From Caballeronia udeis (GTDB taxonomy: Bacteria > Pseudomonadota > Gammaproteobacteria > Burkholderiales > Burkholderiaceae), in contig NZ_FCOK02000074.1 of NCBI RefSeq assembly GCF_001544555.2, positions 1-50,827 of the forward strand: a stretch of DNA of 50,827 nt. The letters run 5' to 3'. A model generated the notes under the pieces. That model saw only the letters and a list, made by a program, of their open reading frames with translations, was not told the origin of the DNA and did not search any database. Positions within the stretch are counted from its first letter, which is position 1, and each line of letters starts with the position of its first letter. The translations under genes were made by a program, and so were the position numbers. Positions 20,161 to 27,434 of the stretch are shown piece by piece.

Positions 20161-20263
20161 GGTGCTGTGGCTGGCTGAATGAGCGGCGTGTTCTGTCAGG
20201 AATGCGCAGCTTTTTTTTGCAGGCTTATGCCTTGAACTCGGTTTGCCGAGGTGGTGAGAACAC

Positions 20264-20301
20264 GAAAAAAAACCGTCCCAACTTTCGTTGGAACGGTTTT
20301 C
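20264..20301. terminator. Bidirectional terminator between lpdA and the phasin gene
   Basis: AACCGTCCCAAC (20271-20282) and GTTGGAACGGTT (20287-20298) form a 12-bp stem with one mismatch and a TTTC loop. A run of A before it and T after it allow use on both strands. It lies between convergent lpdA and phasin genes; the minus-strand T-run (complement of 20264-20270) is the stronger one. Confidence 0.85.
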
Positions 20302-20367
20302 TGTGCAGCCTGACCGTCTCGCGGCCACACCGGTGTTGCCGGTGCCGCCGCGTGCAAATGAATTCGC

Positions 20368-20940
20368 TTAGACAGTCTTCTTGGCGGCGCGCGAAGCTTG
20401 AGCCGTAGCTTGCGATGCAGCCTTCGTGGCGGCCGTAGCGGCTGCGTTGAAGTTGCTTTCCGCGATTTCGACAGCTTGCTTGCTTGCCTTGTGGATCGTT
20501 TCGTACGTGGTGTTGGCGGCAGTGATGGCCGACTTCATCACTGCAACAGCCGTTTCCGAACCTGCCGGTGCGTTCTTCGCGACGTTTTCTACGAGCGTTT
20601 GCACCTTGCGATTCTGGTCTTCGTACTGCTCTTCGGCGACACGGGCGAATTCAGCTTGCGTCGCCGATGCGATTTCATACAGGTGACGGCCATACGACAG
20701 CGCCTTTTCCGCGACCGGCTGAGCCAGGCTGGCTTGCAGTGCGAGCAGTTCTTGCGCATCCTTCACCGACAACACGCGTTGCGCGTTTTCCTGGCCTTCA
20801 GCCAGCGTCGACTTCACAACTTGCAGGTTCAATTCAAGCAGCTTTTCCAAGCCTTCAAATGCCTTGTTCGTCAGACCGAAGAGGGTATCGAACTGAGCTT
20901 TGTTTGCAGCGGCGATTTGTTCCGGGGTCAAAAGGGTCAT
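20368..20940 (-). CDS. phaP: Phasin (PHA granule-associated protein)
   Basis: Phasins coat polyhydroxyalkanoate granules and control their number and size. The 190-residue product starts MTLLTPEQIAAANKAQFDTL and continues with FGLTNKAFEGLEKLLELNLQ, the characteristic beginning of Burkholderiales phasins. It is almost wholly helical and Ala-rich, ending in a Lys/Ala tail (ASRAAKKTV). The start at 20940 has AGGAGCG in front; an in-frame ATG ten codons upstream lacks it. The gene is monocistronic, with a terminator after it and a strong promoter before it flanked by repeated palindromes. High expression when PHA is present, controlled by PhaR, is the usual mode. No PHA synthase genes lie in this window. 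Confidence 0.93.
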   Translation of the reverse strand: MTLLTPEQIAAANKAQFDTLFGLTNKAFEGLEKLLELNLQVVKSTLAEGQENAQRVLSVKDAQELLALQASLAQPVAEKALSYGRHLYEIASATQAEFARVAEEQYEDQNRKVQTLVENVAKNAPAGSETAVAVMKSAITAANTTYETIHKASKQAVEIAESNFNAAATAATKAASQATAQASRAAKKTV

Positions 20941-21037
20941 GTCACGCTCCTGAAAGATTCGACCCATCATCAGCGCGGGTCGTGGGTTTTGGCGGAGACC
21001 GGAAATCCGGAAACCGTATGAGGCGATCAGCTATTGG

Positions 21038-21109
21038 TGCGTCGCAACATGGAGCCTATTCTAGGCATATTCCGATAGATGTCAAGCGTCTTTTTGTGCG
21101 ACGCAACAT
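21038..21109 (-). promoter_or_regulatory. phaP promoter flanked by two TGCGWCGCAACAT repeats
   Basis: On the minus strand TTGACA (21085-21080), a 16-base spacer and TAGAAT (21063-21058) form a near-consensus sigma-70 promoter for phaP. Two 13-base repeats flank it: TGCGTCGCAACAT at 21038-21050, at the expected transcription start, and TGCGACGCAACAT at 21097-21109, just upstream of -35. Each contains a 9-bp palindrome TGCGWCGCA. Their placement suits a repressor such as PhaR, which is known to control phasin genes; the binding is inferred. Confidence 0.7.
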
Positions 21110-21258
21110 CGTACGAATGCTTATTAAACAATGGCTTACGAGGACACTTCTTTGTAGTGGAACTACATTTCGAGATACGGTGCACCAGCTTGGGGCGGAG
21201 AACGCAGGCGGTGTCGATGCTAGGATCCCAAGTCCGGAAAAGTGGAATTTGATTTCGA

Positions 21259-22218
21259 ATGAAGGCGTTTTATAGCGATCGCTTCGTACTGCCGTTGCCG
21301 GCTGGCCATCGGTTTCCCATGCAAAAATATTACCTTTTGCGTGAGCGGGTGCAGGCCGAACTGCCCGAGGTGAAGCTGGACGAAGCGCCGGTCGCGGCCG
21401 ATTCCGAGTTGGCGCGCGTTCATGCGGCCGACTATATCGAGCGTGTCGCGACCGGGGCGCTGGATGCGCGCGAGCAGCGGGAGATCGGCTTTCCGTGGTC
21501 GCCAGAAATGGTGGAGCGCGCGAGGCGCTCCGTCGGGGCAACGATTGCTGCTTGTCACGCTGCCCGCCAAAGCGGATTCGCGGTGAATCTGGCAGGCGGC
21601 ACGCATCATTCATATGCGTCGCACGGCGCTGGATTCTGTGTGTTCAACGACGCGGCTGTCGCGGCCCGGGCACTACAGGCAGAGGCGCTGCAGCGCGGAG
21701 AGCGCACGCCGTTCATAGCAATAGTCGATCTGGATGTGCATCAGGGCAACGGGACCGCAGCCATTTTCCAGGACGATCCGAGTGTGTTCACGCTGTCGCT
21801 GCATGGCACATCGAACTACCCGTTCAGCAAGGAGATCAGCGATCTCGACGTCGCATTGCCCGACGGTTGCGGTGACGATACCTATGCGGAAGCACTGTCC
21901 GGGGCGTTATCGACGATGTTCGAGCGCTTTGAACCTGCCATGCTTATCTATCTGGCAGGTGCCGATCCGCACGTCGACGATCGCCTGGGGCGACTCGCGT
22001 TGAGCGTCGCCGGCCTCGCCAGGCGCGATTCCCTTGTATTCAGCGCCGCGGCCGCGCGAGATCTACCCGTGGCAATAACGATGGCCGGCGGTTACGGTCG
22101 CGATATTGACGTCACCGTCGACATTCATCTCCAGACCATTCAGCTTGCCGCAGTCGCGTTCGGTGCCCGGCGCGATTCAAGCACGCCCGATACACTGCGC
22201 TGGGCAAAATTCATTTGA
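21259..22218 (+). CDS. Histone deacetylase-family (acetoin utilization-like) hydrolase
   Basis: This is a zinc hydrolase of the bacterial histone-deacetylase/acetoin-utilization/acetylpolyamine deacetylase superfamily, probably removing acetyl groups from a small molecule or protein lysine. The 319-residue protein has the His-His pair His116/His117 (GGTHHSYASHG), zinc ligands Asp159 and His161 (DLDVHQGNG) and Asp236 (AGADPHVDD), and a Gly-Gly-Tyr loop near the end (MAGGYGRDI). The N-terminal FYSDRFVLPLPAGHRFPMQK is typical of this bacterial subgroup. No neighbouring acetyl-CoA synthetase or polyamine gene indicates its substrate. It is transcribed divergently from phaP; the 318 bases between the coding regions hold the phaP promoter. 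The substrate is unknown. Confidence 0.88.
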   Translation: MKAFYSDRFVLPLPAGHRFPMQKYYLLRERVQAELPEVKLDEAPVAADSELARVHAADYIERVATGALDAREQREIGFPWSPEMVERARRSVGATIAACHAARQSGFAVNLAGGTHHSYASHGAGFCVFNDAAVAARALQAEALQRGERTPFIAIVDLDVHQGNGTAAIFQDDPSVFTLSLHGTSNYPFSKEISDLDVALPDGCGDDTYAEALSGALSTMFERFEPAMLIYLAGADPHVDDRLGRLALSVAGLARRDSLVFSAAAARDLPVAITMAGGYGRDIDVTVDIHLQTIQLAAVAFGARRDSSTPDTLRWAKFI

Positions 22219-22672
22219 AACGGTTTGAAACTCGGTAAACCAAATGTGTTAACTCGACGTTAACATTCGAAGTCGCCTGTCATCGTCAAAGTTTGTATGA
22301 ACAAAAACTTTCGATGCCGGTCGAAATGCCGGTTGAGAATCGGCATTGCTTGCCGAATGCTTCGCTTCCTGTCGTTGTCCACACTATTAGTGAAATTTTT
22401 GCCTTGAGGGCAGCATCAGGAATTTTCCTCAAGTTTTACAAACTATTGCCGATAAGAGGCTGATAGCCAGGGTCGGGCAATGGCGTGTGGCAGTGAAAAC
22501 GATTGCAGCATCAGCGATGATTTTTTACGATCGGAACTCAGAACTCATTCGCTCCGATAAATCGTGTCTTACAAAGCGGTTTAAGTAGTGCGGATAAGTG
22601 CTTAATATTGCTAATTTTTCGAAGCTTTACTACACTGGCGACACTCTCTCGCCGGTCCAGAACAGAACACTA
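22219..22672. promoter_or_regulatory. Intergenic region upstream of the penicillin-binding peptidase gene
   Basis: This 454-base gap is more AT-rich than its surroundings and holds no convincing gene. A perfect inverted repeat, TGTTAAC (22247-22253) and GTTAACA (22259-22265) around TCGAC, lies near its start and could be an operator. A GTG at 22598 is in frame with the next gene but lacks a ribosome site. No terminator for the deacetylase-like gene was found. Confidence 0.4.
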
Positions 22673-23878
22673 ATGAAAACCGAAATGTTTTCGTCGCTCA
22701 GGGTGATCCATAGCGTTGCAGTCCGCACCGCGCTGTCGGTCGCCGTGTCGGTGGCGCTCGCGACGTCTTTCGCGGCCGCACCGATCGACGCTTTTGCCAA
22801 GACCCCAACCTCGAAATCCACCAAGAAAGCCGTCAAGGGCGCAACTGTTGCGCCGCAAGCCAAGGCCGTCAAATCGTCGAAGGTTGCTGCACGCTCAGCC
22901 AGGGCAGTGAAGGGTGCGAAGGTCGCGCCAGTCGCTGCAGTGCAGGACGAAGAGACGCCGCGCGCTGCGCGCCGGCATCGCGTCAGTTACCGCATGGAGG
23001 CGCGCGGCCGCCGTGCCGCTGTACGTTCGGTGGCGTTCCAGCCGCGTCCACCCACAGTCGGCCAGGCGTTCGGCCTGCACGACACGCCGGACAGCCTCGC
23101 GTTACGTTCGAGTGTCGCCTACGTGGTGGACCAGAATACATCGGAGACACTCTTCGATAAAAACTCGCGGGCCGTGGTGCCTATCGCTTCGATCACGAAG
23201 CTGATGACGGCCATGGTCGTGCTCGATTCCAAGGCGCCGCTGACCGAGGAAATCACGGTAACCGACGAAGATCGCGACTACGAGAAGTTCACGGGTTCGC
23301 GTCTTTCGGTCGGCTCCGAGCTCAACCGCGAAGACATGCTGCATATCGCGCTGATGGCGTCGGAAAATCGCGCGGCTGCGGCGTTGTCGCGTTATTACCC
23401 GAATGGGCGTCCTGGCTTTATCGCCGCAATGAACGCCAAAGCGAAGCTGCTCGGCATGACCGACACGCATTTTGAGAATTCGACCGGGTTGACGAGCCAG
23501 AACGTATCGAGCGCGCGTGATCTCGTGAAGATGGTGAACGCGGCGTATCAGTACCCGCTGATTCGCAAGTTCTCGACCGATCGCAGCTATGACGTGTTTA
23601 CCGGCAAGCGCAATATCGCCTATAACAGCACGAATGCGTTGATCCGGAATCCGAGCTGGGACATCGGCTTGCAGAAGACCGGCTTCATTAACGAAGCAGG
23701 CGAATGCATGGTGATGCAGACGACCATTCATGGCCGTCCGGTAGTAATGGTCTTGCTGGACTCATCGGGCAAGTATTCGCGTTTCGCCGATGCCGGCCGT
23801 TTGCGCGGGTTTCTGGAGAGCGAAACTGCTGGTGAACCGCATATCACCAGCGCCGATGCCGGCGGTGGCGGAACCTGA
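22673..23878 (+). CDS. pbpG: D-alanyl-D-alanine endopeptidase/carboxypeptidase (PBP7-type, S11 family)
   Basis: This is a periplasmic low-molecular-mass penicillin-binding protein that trims or cleaves peptidoglycan cross-links. The 401-residue precursor has a hydrophobic signal segment (about 14-42). It then has a Lys/Ala/Val-rich, strongly basic linker (about 43-115) and the catalytic domain with SITK (Ser173, Lys176), SEN (230-232) and KTG (335-337). The active-site sequence IASITKLMTAMVVLD is typical of PBP7/PbpG. The ATG at 22673 is preferred over a GTG 25 codons upstream because it places the signal peptide at the N-terminus. A perfect bidirectional terminator follows. DacA/DacC-type carboxypeptidase is an alternative, but the length and absence of the second beta-domain favour PbpG. 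Confidence 0.88.
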   Translation: MKTEMFSSLRVIHSVAVRTALSVAVSVALATSFAAAPIDAFAKTPTSKSTKKAVKGATVAPQAKAVKSSKVAARSARAVKGAKVAPVAAVQDEETPRAARRHRVSYRMEARGRRAAVRSVAFQPRPPTVGQAFGLHDTPDSLALRSSVAYVVDQNTSETLFDKNSRAVVPIASITKLMTAMVVLDSKAPLTEEITVTDEDRDYEKFTGSRLSVGSELNREDMLHIALMASENRAAAALSRYYPNGRPGFIAAMNAKAKLLGMTDTHFENSTGLTSQNVSSARDLVKMVNAAYQYPLIRKFSTDRSYDVFTGKRNIAYNSTNALIRNPSWDIGLQKTGFINEAGECMVMQTTIHGRPVVMVLLDSSGKYSRFADAGRLRGFLESETAGEPHITSADAGGGGT

Positions 23879-23910
23879 AGATCGTTGGGGAATCTGCGGT
23901 ATCAGAATTG

Positions 23911-23948
23911 AAAAAACCGGCCTTATCGTTTGATAAGGCCGGTTTTTT
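23911..23948. terminator. Strong bidirectional terminator
   Basis: AAAAAACCGGCCTTATC (23911-23927) pairs perfectly with GATAAGGCCGGTTTTTT (23932-23948) around a GTTT loop. A/T-runs on both sides make it work in both directions. It separates the convergent pbpG and IclR-family genes. Confidence 0.96.
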
Positions 23949-23989
23949 TATTGCCCGTGGATCTTGCAAATGCTCTGGATTCCAGAATG

Positions 23990-24787
23990 TCAGCGCTGCT
24001 GTGAATCGGCGCTCGGTTCCGGCCGATACCCGAGCGAGCGTGAAATTTCCAGCGCGGTGCCGCTCAGTTGATTCAGCCACGAGTCTTGCAGCCGATCCGC
24101 GGGCGCTGAAAGCGACAGGCCGGCAACGAGCCGCCCTGTGTCGTCGTATATGCCGGCCGCGATGCAGCGCACGCCCAGTTCCAGTTCCTCATTATCGCGG
24201 GCGCACGCCTGGCTGCGCACGAACGACAATTCACGCTCGAGCTTGCCGATATCCGTAATGCTGTTCTGCGTATGGCCGGAGAGGCCCGTCCGCGTGGCGT
24301 AGGCGCGCACGCGGGAGGATTCGTCGGCGGCGAGGAATAGCTTTCCGACAGACGTCAGGTGCAGTGGCGCGCGGCCGCCGATGGCCCGCACGACCTGCAT
24401 GCCGGAACGCTCGGAATAAGCCCGTTCTATATAGACGATCTCATCGCCCTGGCGCACCGAGAGGTTGACCGTCTGGCCTGTTTGCCGATGCAGTTCACGC
24501 ATGGGCGGCATGGCGGCTTCGCGCACCGAGAGACGCGCCTTGACCAGGTTGCCGAGCTCGAGCAGTCGCATGCCCAGCCGGTACGTGCCGGGATCGGAGC
24601 GATCGACCAGACGGCACGTGACCATGTCGTTCAGGATGCGATGCGCGGTGGACGGATGCAGCGAGGTGCTCTGCGAGAGTTCTTTAAGGCTGACGGGGTC
24701 GGTGTGCGCGGCAAGCGCGTCGAGCAGGCGCATCATGCGCTCGATCACCTGTATGGACGTTCTGGATTCCGGGTTCGTATCGCTCAT
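23990..24787 (-). CDS. IclR-family transcriptional regulator
   Basis: This is a DNA-binding regulator of the IclR family, usually controlling catabolic genes by binding a small ligand. The 265-residue product has an N-terminal winged helix (about 12-75; SLKELSQSTSLHPSTAHRIL gives the helix-turn-helix) and a C-terminal effector domain. Conserved effector-domain patches include GRAPLHLTSVGKLFLA and ARDNEELELGVRCIAAGIYD. The ATG at 24787 is chosen over a TTG eight codons upstream; neither has a strong ribosome site. The gene is flanked by terminators and has no catabolic operon beside it, so its ligand and targets cannot be inferred. It is convergent with pbpG. Confidence 0.9.
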   Translation of the reverse strand: MSDTNPESRTSIQVIERMMRLLDALAAHTDPVSLKELSQSTSLHPSTAHRILNDMVTCRLVDRSDPGTYRLGMRLLELGNLVKARLSVREAAMPPMRELHRQTGQTVNLSVRQGDEIVYIERAYSERSGMQVVRAIGGRAPLHLTSVGKLFLAADESSRVRAYATRTGLSGHTQNSITDIGKLERELSFVRSQACARDNEELELGVRCIAAGIYDDTGRLVAGLSLSAPADRLQDSWLNQLSGTALEISRSLGYRPEPSADSQQR

Positions 24788-24903
24788 GGGGAAAATCAGT
24801 TGATACGTCAAACAGCGGAATGGTGATTGTATCTCGTATTGTGAAAAATGCGAAAGACTCGGCGGTACGGTTGCCCGCCCAATCTCGGCTTTCTGCAGAC
24901 AAT

Positions 24904-24939
24904 AAAAACCGCCCGGAACCAGGGGGAAAGGCGGGCGGT
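24904..24939 (-). terminator. Rho-independent terminator after the Gly/Pro-rich lipoprotein gene
   Basis: ACCGCCCG (24908-24915) and CGGGCGGT (24932-24939) form a perfect 8-bp stem with a 16-base loop. On the minus strand the stem runs into a T-rich tail (complement of 24901-24907). It lies 28 bases downstream of the lipoprotein stop. Confidence 0.85.
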
Positions 24940-24966
24940 CTTGAGCACAACGAGGTGGGCAGAGGT

Positions 24967-25509
24967 TTAGTGGTTATGCTCGGGTTGCTGGGCCGAAGGT
25001 TTGCCCCAGAGAGATTGGCCGACATACGGTGTAGATCCGCGTGACTGCTGCGCCTGCGGCGCTGGCGCCGGCCGGCCCGGATTACCCGCCTGTGGTTGTG
25101 GCGGCCTGCCGCCCTGCGGTGCACCTGCTTGCGGTCCGCCGTGACCACCTCGGTCGCCGCCCCGGTCACCGCCACGGTCACCGCTCCAATTTCCACCACG
25201 GTTACCGTGGTCGCCGCCGCGATCGCCCCAGCCACCCGGAGGAGGACGGTGATAACCGGGGCCATCGTTCCAATAGCGAGGACCAGGACCGCCGTAATAT
25301 CCGCCGCCGTCGATGATCACGCCCGGCTGAACAACCGGTGCTCCATAGCCGTAACCGGCTTCGTAGCCCGCGGGGTAGCCGGGGTAGGCGGGATAAGCGG
25401 AATAGCCGTCGCCGGTCGCGTAAGCGGGCGTGCCGTCCGGGTAGACGGCGCAACCGGTTACGAGGGCGGACGAAGCGAGGATCAGACCTGTTACTGCGAG
25501 TTTCATCAT
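24967..25509 (-). CDS. Gly/Pro/Tyr-rich putative lipoprotein
   Basis: The product is a 180-residue exported protein of unknown function. The N-terminus is a lipoprotein signal peptide (MMKLAVTGLILASSALVTGC) with lipobox VTGC and lipidated Cys20. The mature part is low complexity: a Tyr/Pro/Gly segment (AYPAYPGYPAGYEAGYGYG), a Gly/Arg/Asp segment with repeated GDRGGDRGGDRGG, and a Pro/Gln-rich tail ending HNH. No enzymatic motif is visible. Similar YXXP/Gly-rich small lipoproteins are common in Burkholderiaceae. The second codon is also ATG, so the start could be 25506. It is monocistronic with its own terminator and divergent from the small exported protein at 25788. Confidence 0.75.
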   Translation of the reverse strand: MMKLAVTGLILASSALVTGCAVYPDGTPAYATGDGYSAYPAYPGYPAGYEAGYGYGAPVVQPGVIIDGGGYYGGPGPRYWNDGPGYHRPPPGGWGDRGGDHGNRGGNWSGDRGGDRGGDRGGHGGPQAGAPQGGRPPQPQAGNPGRPAPAPQAQQSRGSTPYVGQSLWGKPSAQQPEHNH

Positions 25510-25787
25510 GAGCGGGAAGGCATTCGTTGACTAGTTACCGTATCTGACAGTTTCGCGGAAAGAATATCGCAAGAATTTTGTAAAGTTTTATCTCCGCGGT
25601 AACAGGCTGAAAGTGGCGGGAACCTCTCATGGGCCACCAAACACAACGCTGACGCGCCATACGCTGTTGACAGAGTTGCAACAATGCTTTGTGCCGGGGC
25701 ACCTTTATGGGATGAGGACAAACCCTTAAAATCAAAGTGTCCGTAAGTGGGCCCGTCAGCCCACAGGACCTGAGAAGGGGTTTGACA

Positions 25788-26030
25788 ATGAAAAAGACAA
25801 TATCGACCTACTGGCCCATCGCGATGCTTGTGCCGCTCGCACTTGCCGGCTACTGCCACGCTATCCACCCGGTTTCCGGGACCGCCGCACCTCATCCACA
25901 AAGCGCCGCCAGTGTTAGCGCCGAGTTCGCGCGTGCTATTTCGCTGGGACTGGTCGGCTCCGATACCGGCAACAACGCGTATCGGCCGGCTAACGGATCA
26001 TCGGCCGCTGCCGTCTCGCAGACGTTTTGA
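25788..26030 (+). CDS. Small exported protein of unknown function
   Basis: This 80-residue product starts at an ATG preceded by GAAGGGG at 25774-25780. The N-terminus MKKTISTYWPIAMLVPLALA has two Lys then a hydrophobic stretch, a typical signal peptide; the region AGYCHA is a likely end of the signal. Residue -1 before the Cys is Tyr, so it is not a standard lipobox. The mature part is about 55 residues, rich in Ala, Ser and Asn, with SAEFARAISLGLVGSDTGNN and no known motif. An upstream in-frame start (25737) has no ribosome site. The family is not recognised; coding status rests on the ribosome site and signal peptide. Confidence 0.6.
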   Translation: MKKTISTYWPIAMLVPLALAGYCHAIHPVSGTAAPHPQSAASVSAEFARAISLGLVGSDTGNNAYRPANGSSAAAVSQTF

Positions 26031-26196
26031 AGGACGGGGCTGGGCAGAGTGGAGCTGGACGGGGCCAATCAGGCGCACAAACGCCGTCCTTTGTATAATT
26101 CGGGACAGTTTCGCGGATTGACTTGGTGAGGCCGGTGCAAGTCGTCGAGCCGCCGGGCCGCATGCCCCGCTTAAGCCAAATGAAGCCTGGAATCTG

Positions 26197-26679
26197 ATGA
26201 ACACTATCGCCGTCTGTTTTGTGTGCCTTGGCAATATCTGCCGTTCGCCGAGCGCCGAAGCGGTGATGCTGGATCAGGTGGGCCGGGCCGGGCTCGCGGG
26301 CAAGATTGTGGTGGATTCCGCCGGCACCGGAGATTGGCATATCGGCCAGCCGCCCGATGAACGCGCCCAGCGCGCGGGCAGGAAGCGGGGGTATGACTTG
26401 TCGCCGTTGCGCGGCCGGCAGGTTAGCCGCGACGATTTCGCCCGGTTTGACCTGCTTATCGCGATGGACGACGCCAACGCGGCCGCGCTGACCAAAGTGT
26501 GTCCGGCGGAATACCGCGACAAGATCCGGTTGCTGATGGAGTTCGCGACCCGTGACGACAGCCGTGTGGTGGTCGATCCGTATTTTGGGGGCGACGAAGG
26601 TTTCGAACGCGTGCTCGATCAGTGCGAGGATGCCTGCGAAGGCTTGCTGCGAGCGCTTCGCACGCAATTGGCGGTCTGA
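26197..26679 (+). CDS. Low-molecular-weight protein-tyrosine phosphatase
   Basis: This small cytoplasmic phosphatase acts on phosphotyrosine proteins and sometimes on exopolysaccharide-system kinases. The 160-residue length is typical. The P-loop FVCLGNICRSPSAE gives the nucleophile Cys10 and Arg16; the general-acid Asp127 lies in VVDPYFGGDEGFERV. STAG-like VVDSAGTGDWHIGQPPD is also a family signature. It is just upstream of the isc operon on the same strand, 151 bases before iscR, but the IscR-controlled promoter lies between, so it is a separate unit. No tyrosine-kinase or polysaccharide genes are nearby. Confidence 0.95.
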   Translation: MNTIAVCFVCLGNICRSPSAEAVMLDQVGRAGLAGKIVVDSAGTGDWHIGQPPDERAQRAGRKRGYDLSPLRGRQVSRDDFARFDLLIAMDDANAAALTKVCPAEYRDKIRLLMEFATRDDSRVVVDPYFGGDEGFERVLDQCEDACEGLLRALRTQLAV

Positions 26680-26749
26680 TGGGCGGCGCCCGGAAGTCAG
26701 CTTCAATCAGCGCAATATTCTCAGCAAATTCCTAAGAAAATGCCTGGGG

Positions 26750-26801
26750 ATACTTGACTAAATCCGTAGGCTATTTATACTTGACCAAAATCATCCAGTA
26801 T
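26750..26801 (+). promoter_or_regulatory. isc promoter with two tandem IscR type 1 boxes
   Basis: A promoter with TTGACT (26754-26759), a 16-base spacer and TATACT (26776-26781) precedes iscR. Two 25-base stretches fit the IscR type 1 motif (ATAssyGACTrwwwyAGTCrrsTAT style): 26750-26774, with about 23 of 25 positions, and 26777-26801, with about 21 of 25. The first covers the -35 element and spacer, the second the -10 element. Binding of [2Fe-2S]-IscR here would block the polymerase, giving the known feedback of IscR on its own operon. Confidence 0.88.
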
Positions 26802-26830
26802 TAGCCGTAGCCCCCGGTAGCTTACAAATT

Positions 26831-27358
26831 ATGAGACTCACCACGAAAGGCCGTTTCGCCGTCACGGCGATGATCGACCTGGCTTTGCGCCAGGAGCAGG
26901 GCCCGGTGACGCTGGCAGGAATCAGCCAGCGCCAGCATATCTCGCTGTCCTATCTCGAGCAGTTGTTCGGCAAGTTGCGCCGGCACGAGATTGTCGAATC
27001 AGTGCGCGGTCCGGGTGGTGGATACAATCTTGCGCGCCGCGCCGAGAACGTCACGGTCGCGGACATCATTATTGCGGTGGACGAGCCTATCGACGCCACG
27101 CAATGCGGTGGCAAAGGCGCCTGCGAAGGCACCAAGCAGCACGACGGCCACTGCATGACCCACGAACTCTGGTCCACGCTCAATCAGAAGATGGTCGAGT
27201 ATCTCGACTCGGTCTCGCTGAAAGATCTCGTCGACCAGCAGCGCGCACGTGAAGGATCGCCATCGGTATTGCGCGACCGGCGTGCCGAATCGGCGGGTGT
27301 CGAACCCGTGCGTGTGGCGCCGAAAGGACCGAATTCCGTTTTCAACCTGGCCGGCTGA
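26831..27358 (+). CDS. iscR: Iron-sulfur cluster regulator IscR
   Basis: This is an Rrf2-family transcription factor that senses the cell's Fe-S status by holding a [2Fe-2S] cluster and represses the isc operon. The 175-residue protein starts MRLTTKGRFAVTAMIDLALR, with a winged helix-turn-helix including ISLSYLEQLFGKLRRHEIV and the wing RGPGGGYNL. Cluster ligands are Cys92, Cys98 and Cys108 with His111. The last Cys and His are four residues later than in E. coli (Cys104, His107) because of a short insertion around TKQHDGH. First gene of the isc operon; two IscR boxes lie directly upstream. Confidence 0.96.
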   Translation: MRLTTKGRFAVTAMIDLALRQEQGPVTLAGISQRQHISLSYLEQLFGKLRRHEIVESVRGPGGGYNLARRAENVTVADIIIAVDEPIDATQCGGKGACEGTKQHDGHCMTHELWSTLNQKMVEYLDSVSLKDLVDQQRAREGSPSVLRDRRAESAGVEPVRVAPKGPNSVFNLAG

Positions 27359-27434
27359 CGGCTGCCGCGTTGATGTGCTGACGCGGCCGTCTCGCCTTGA
27401 ACGAGCCAATTGAGTTAAATCCCCGGAGCAACTG

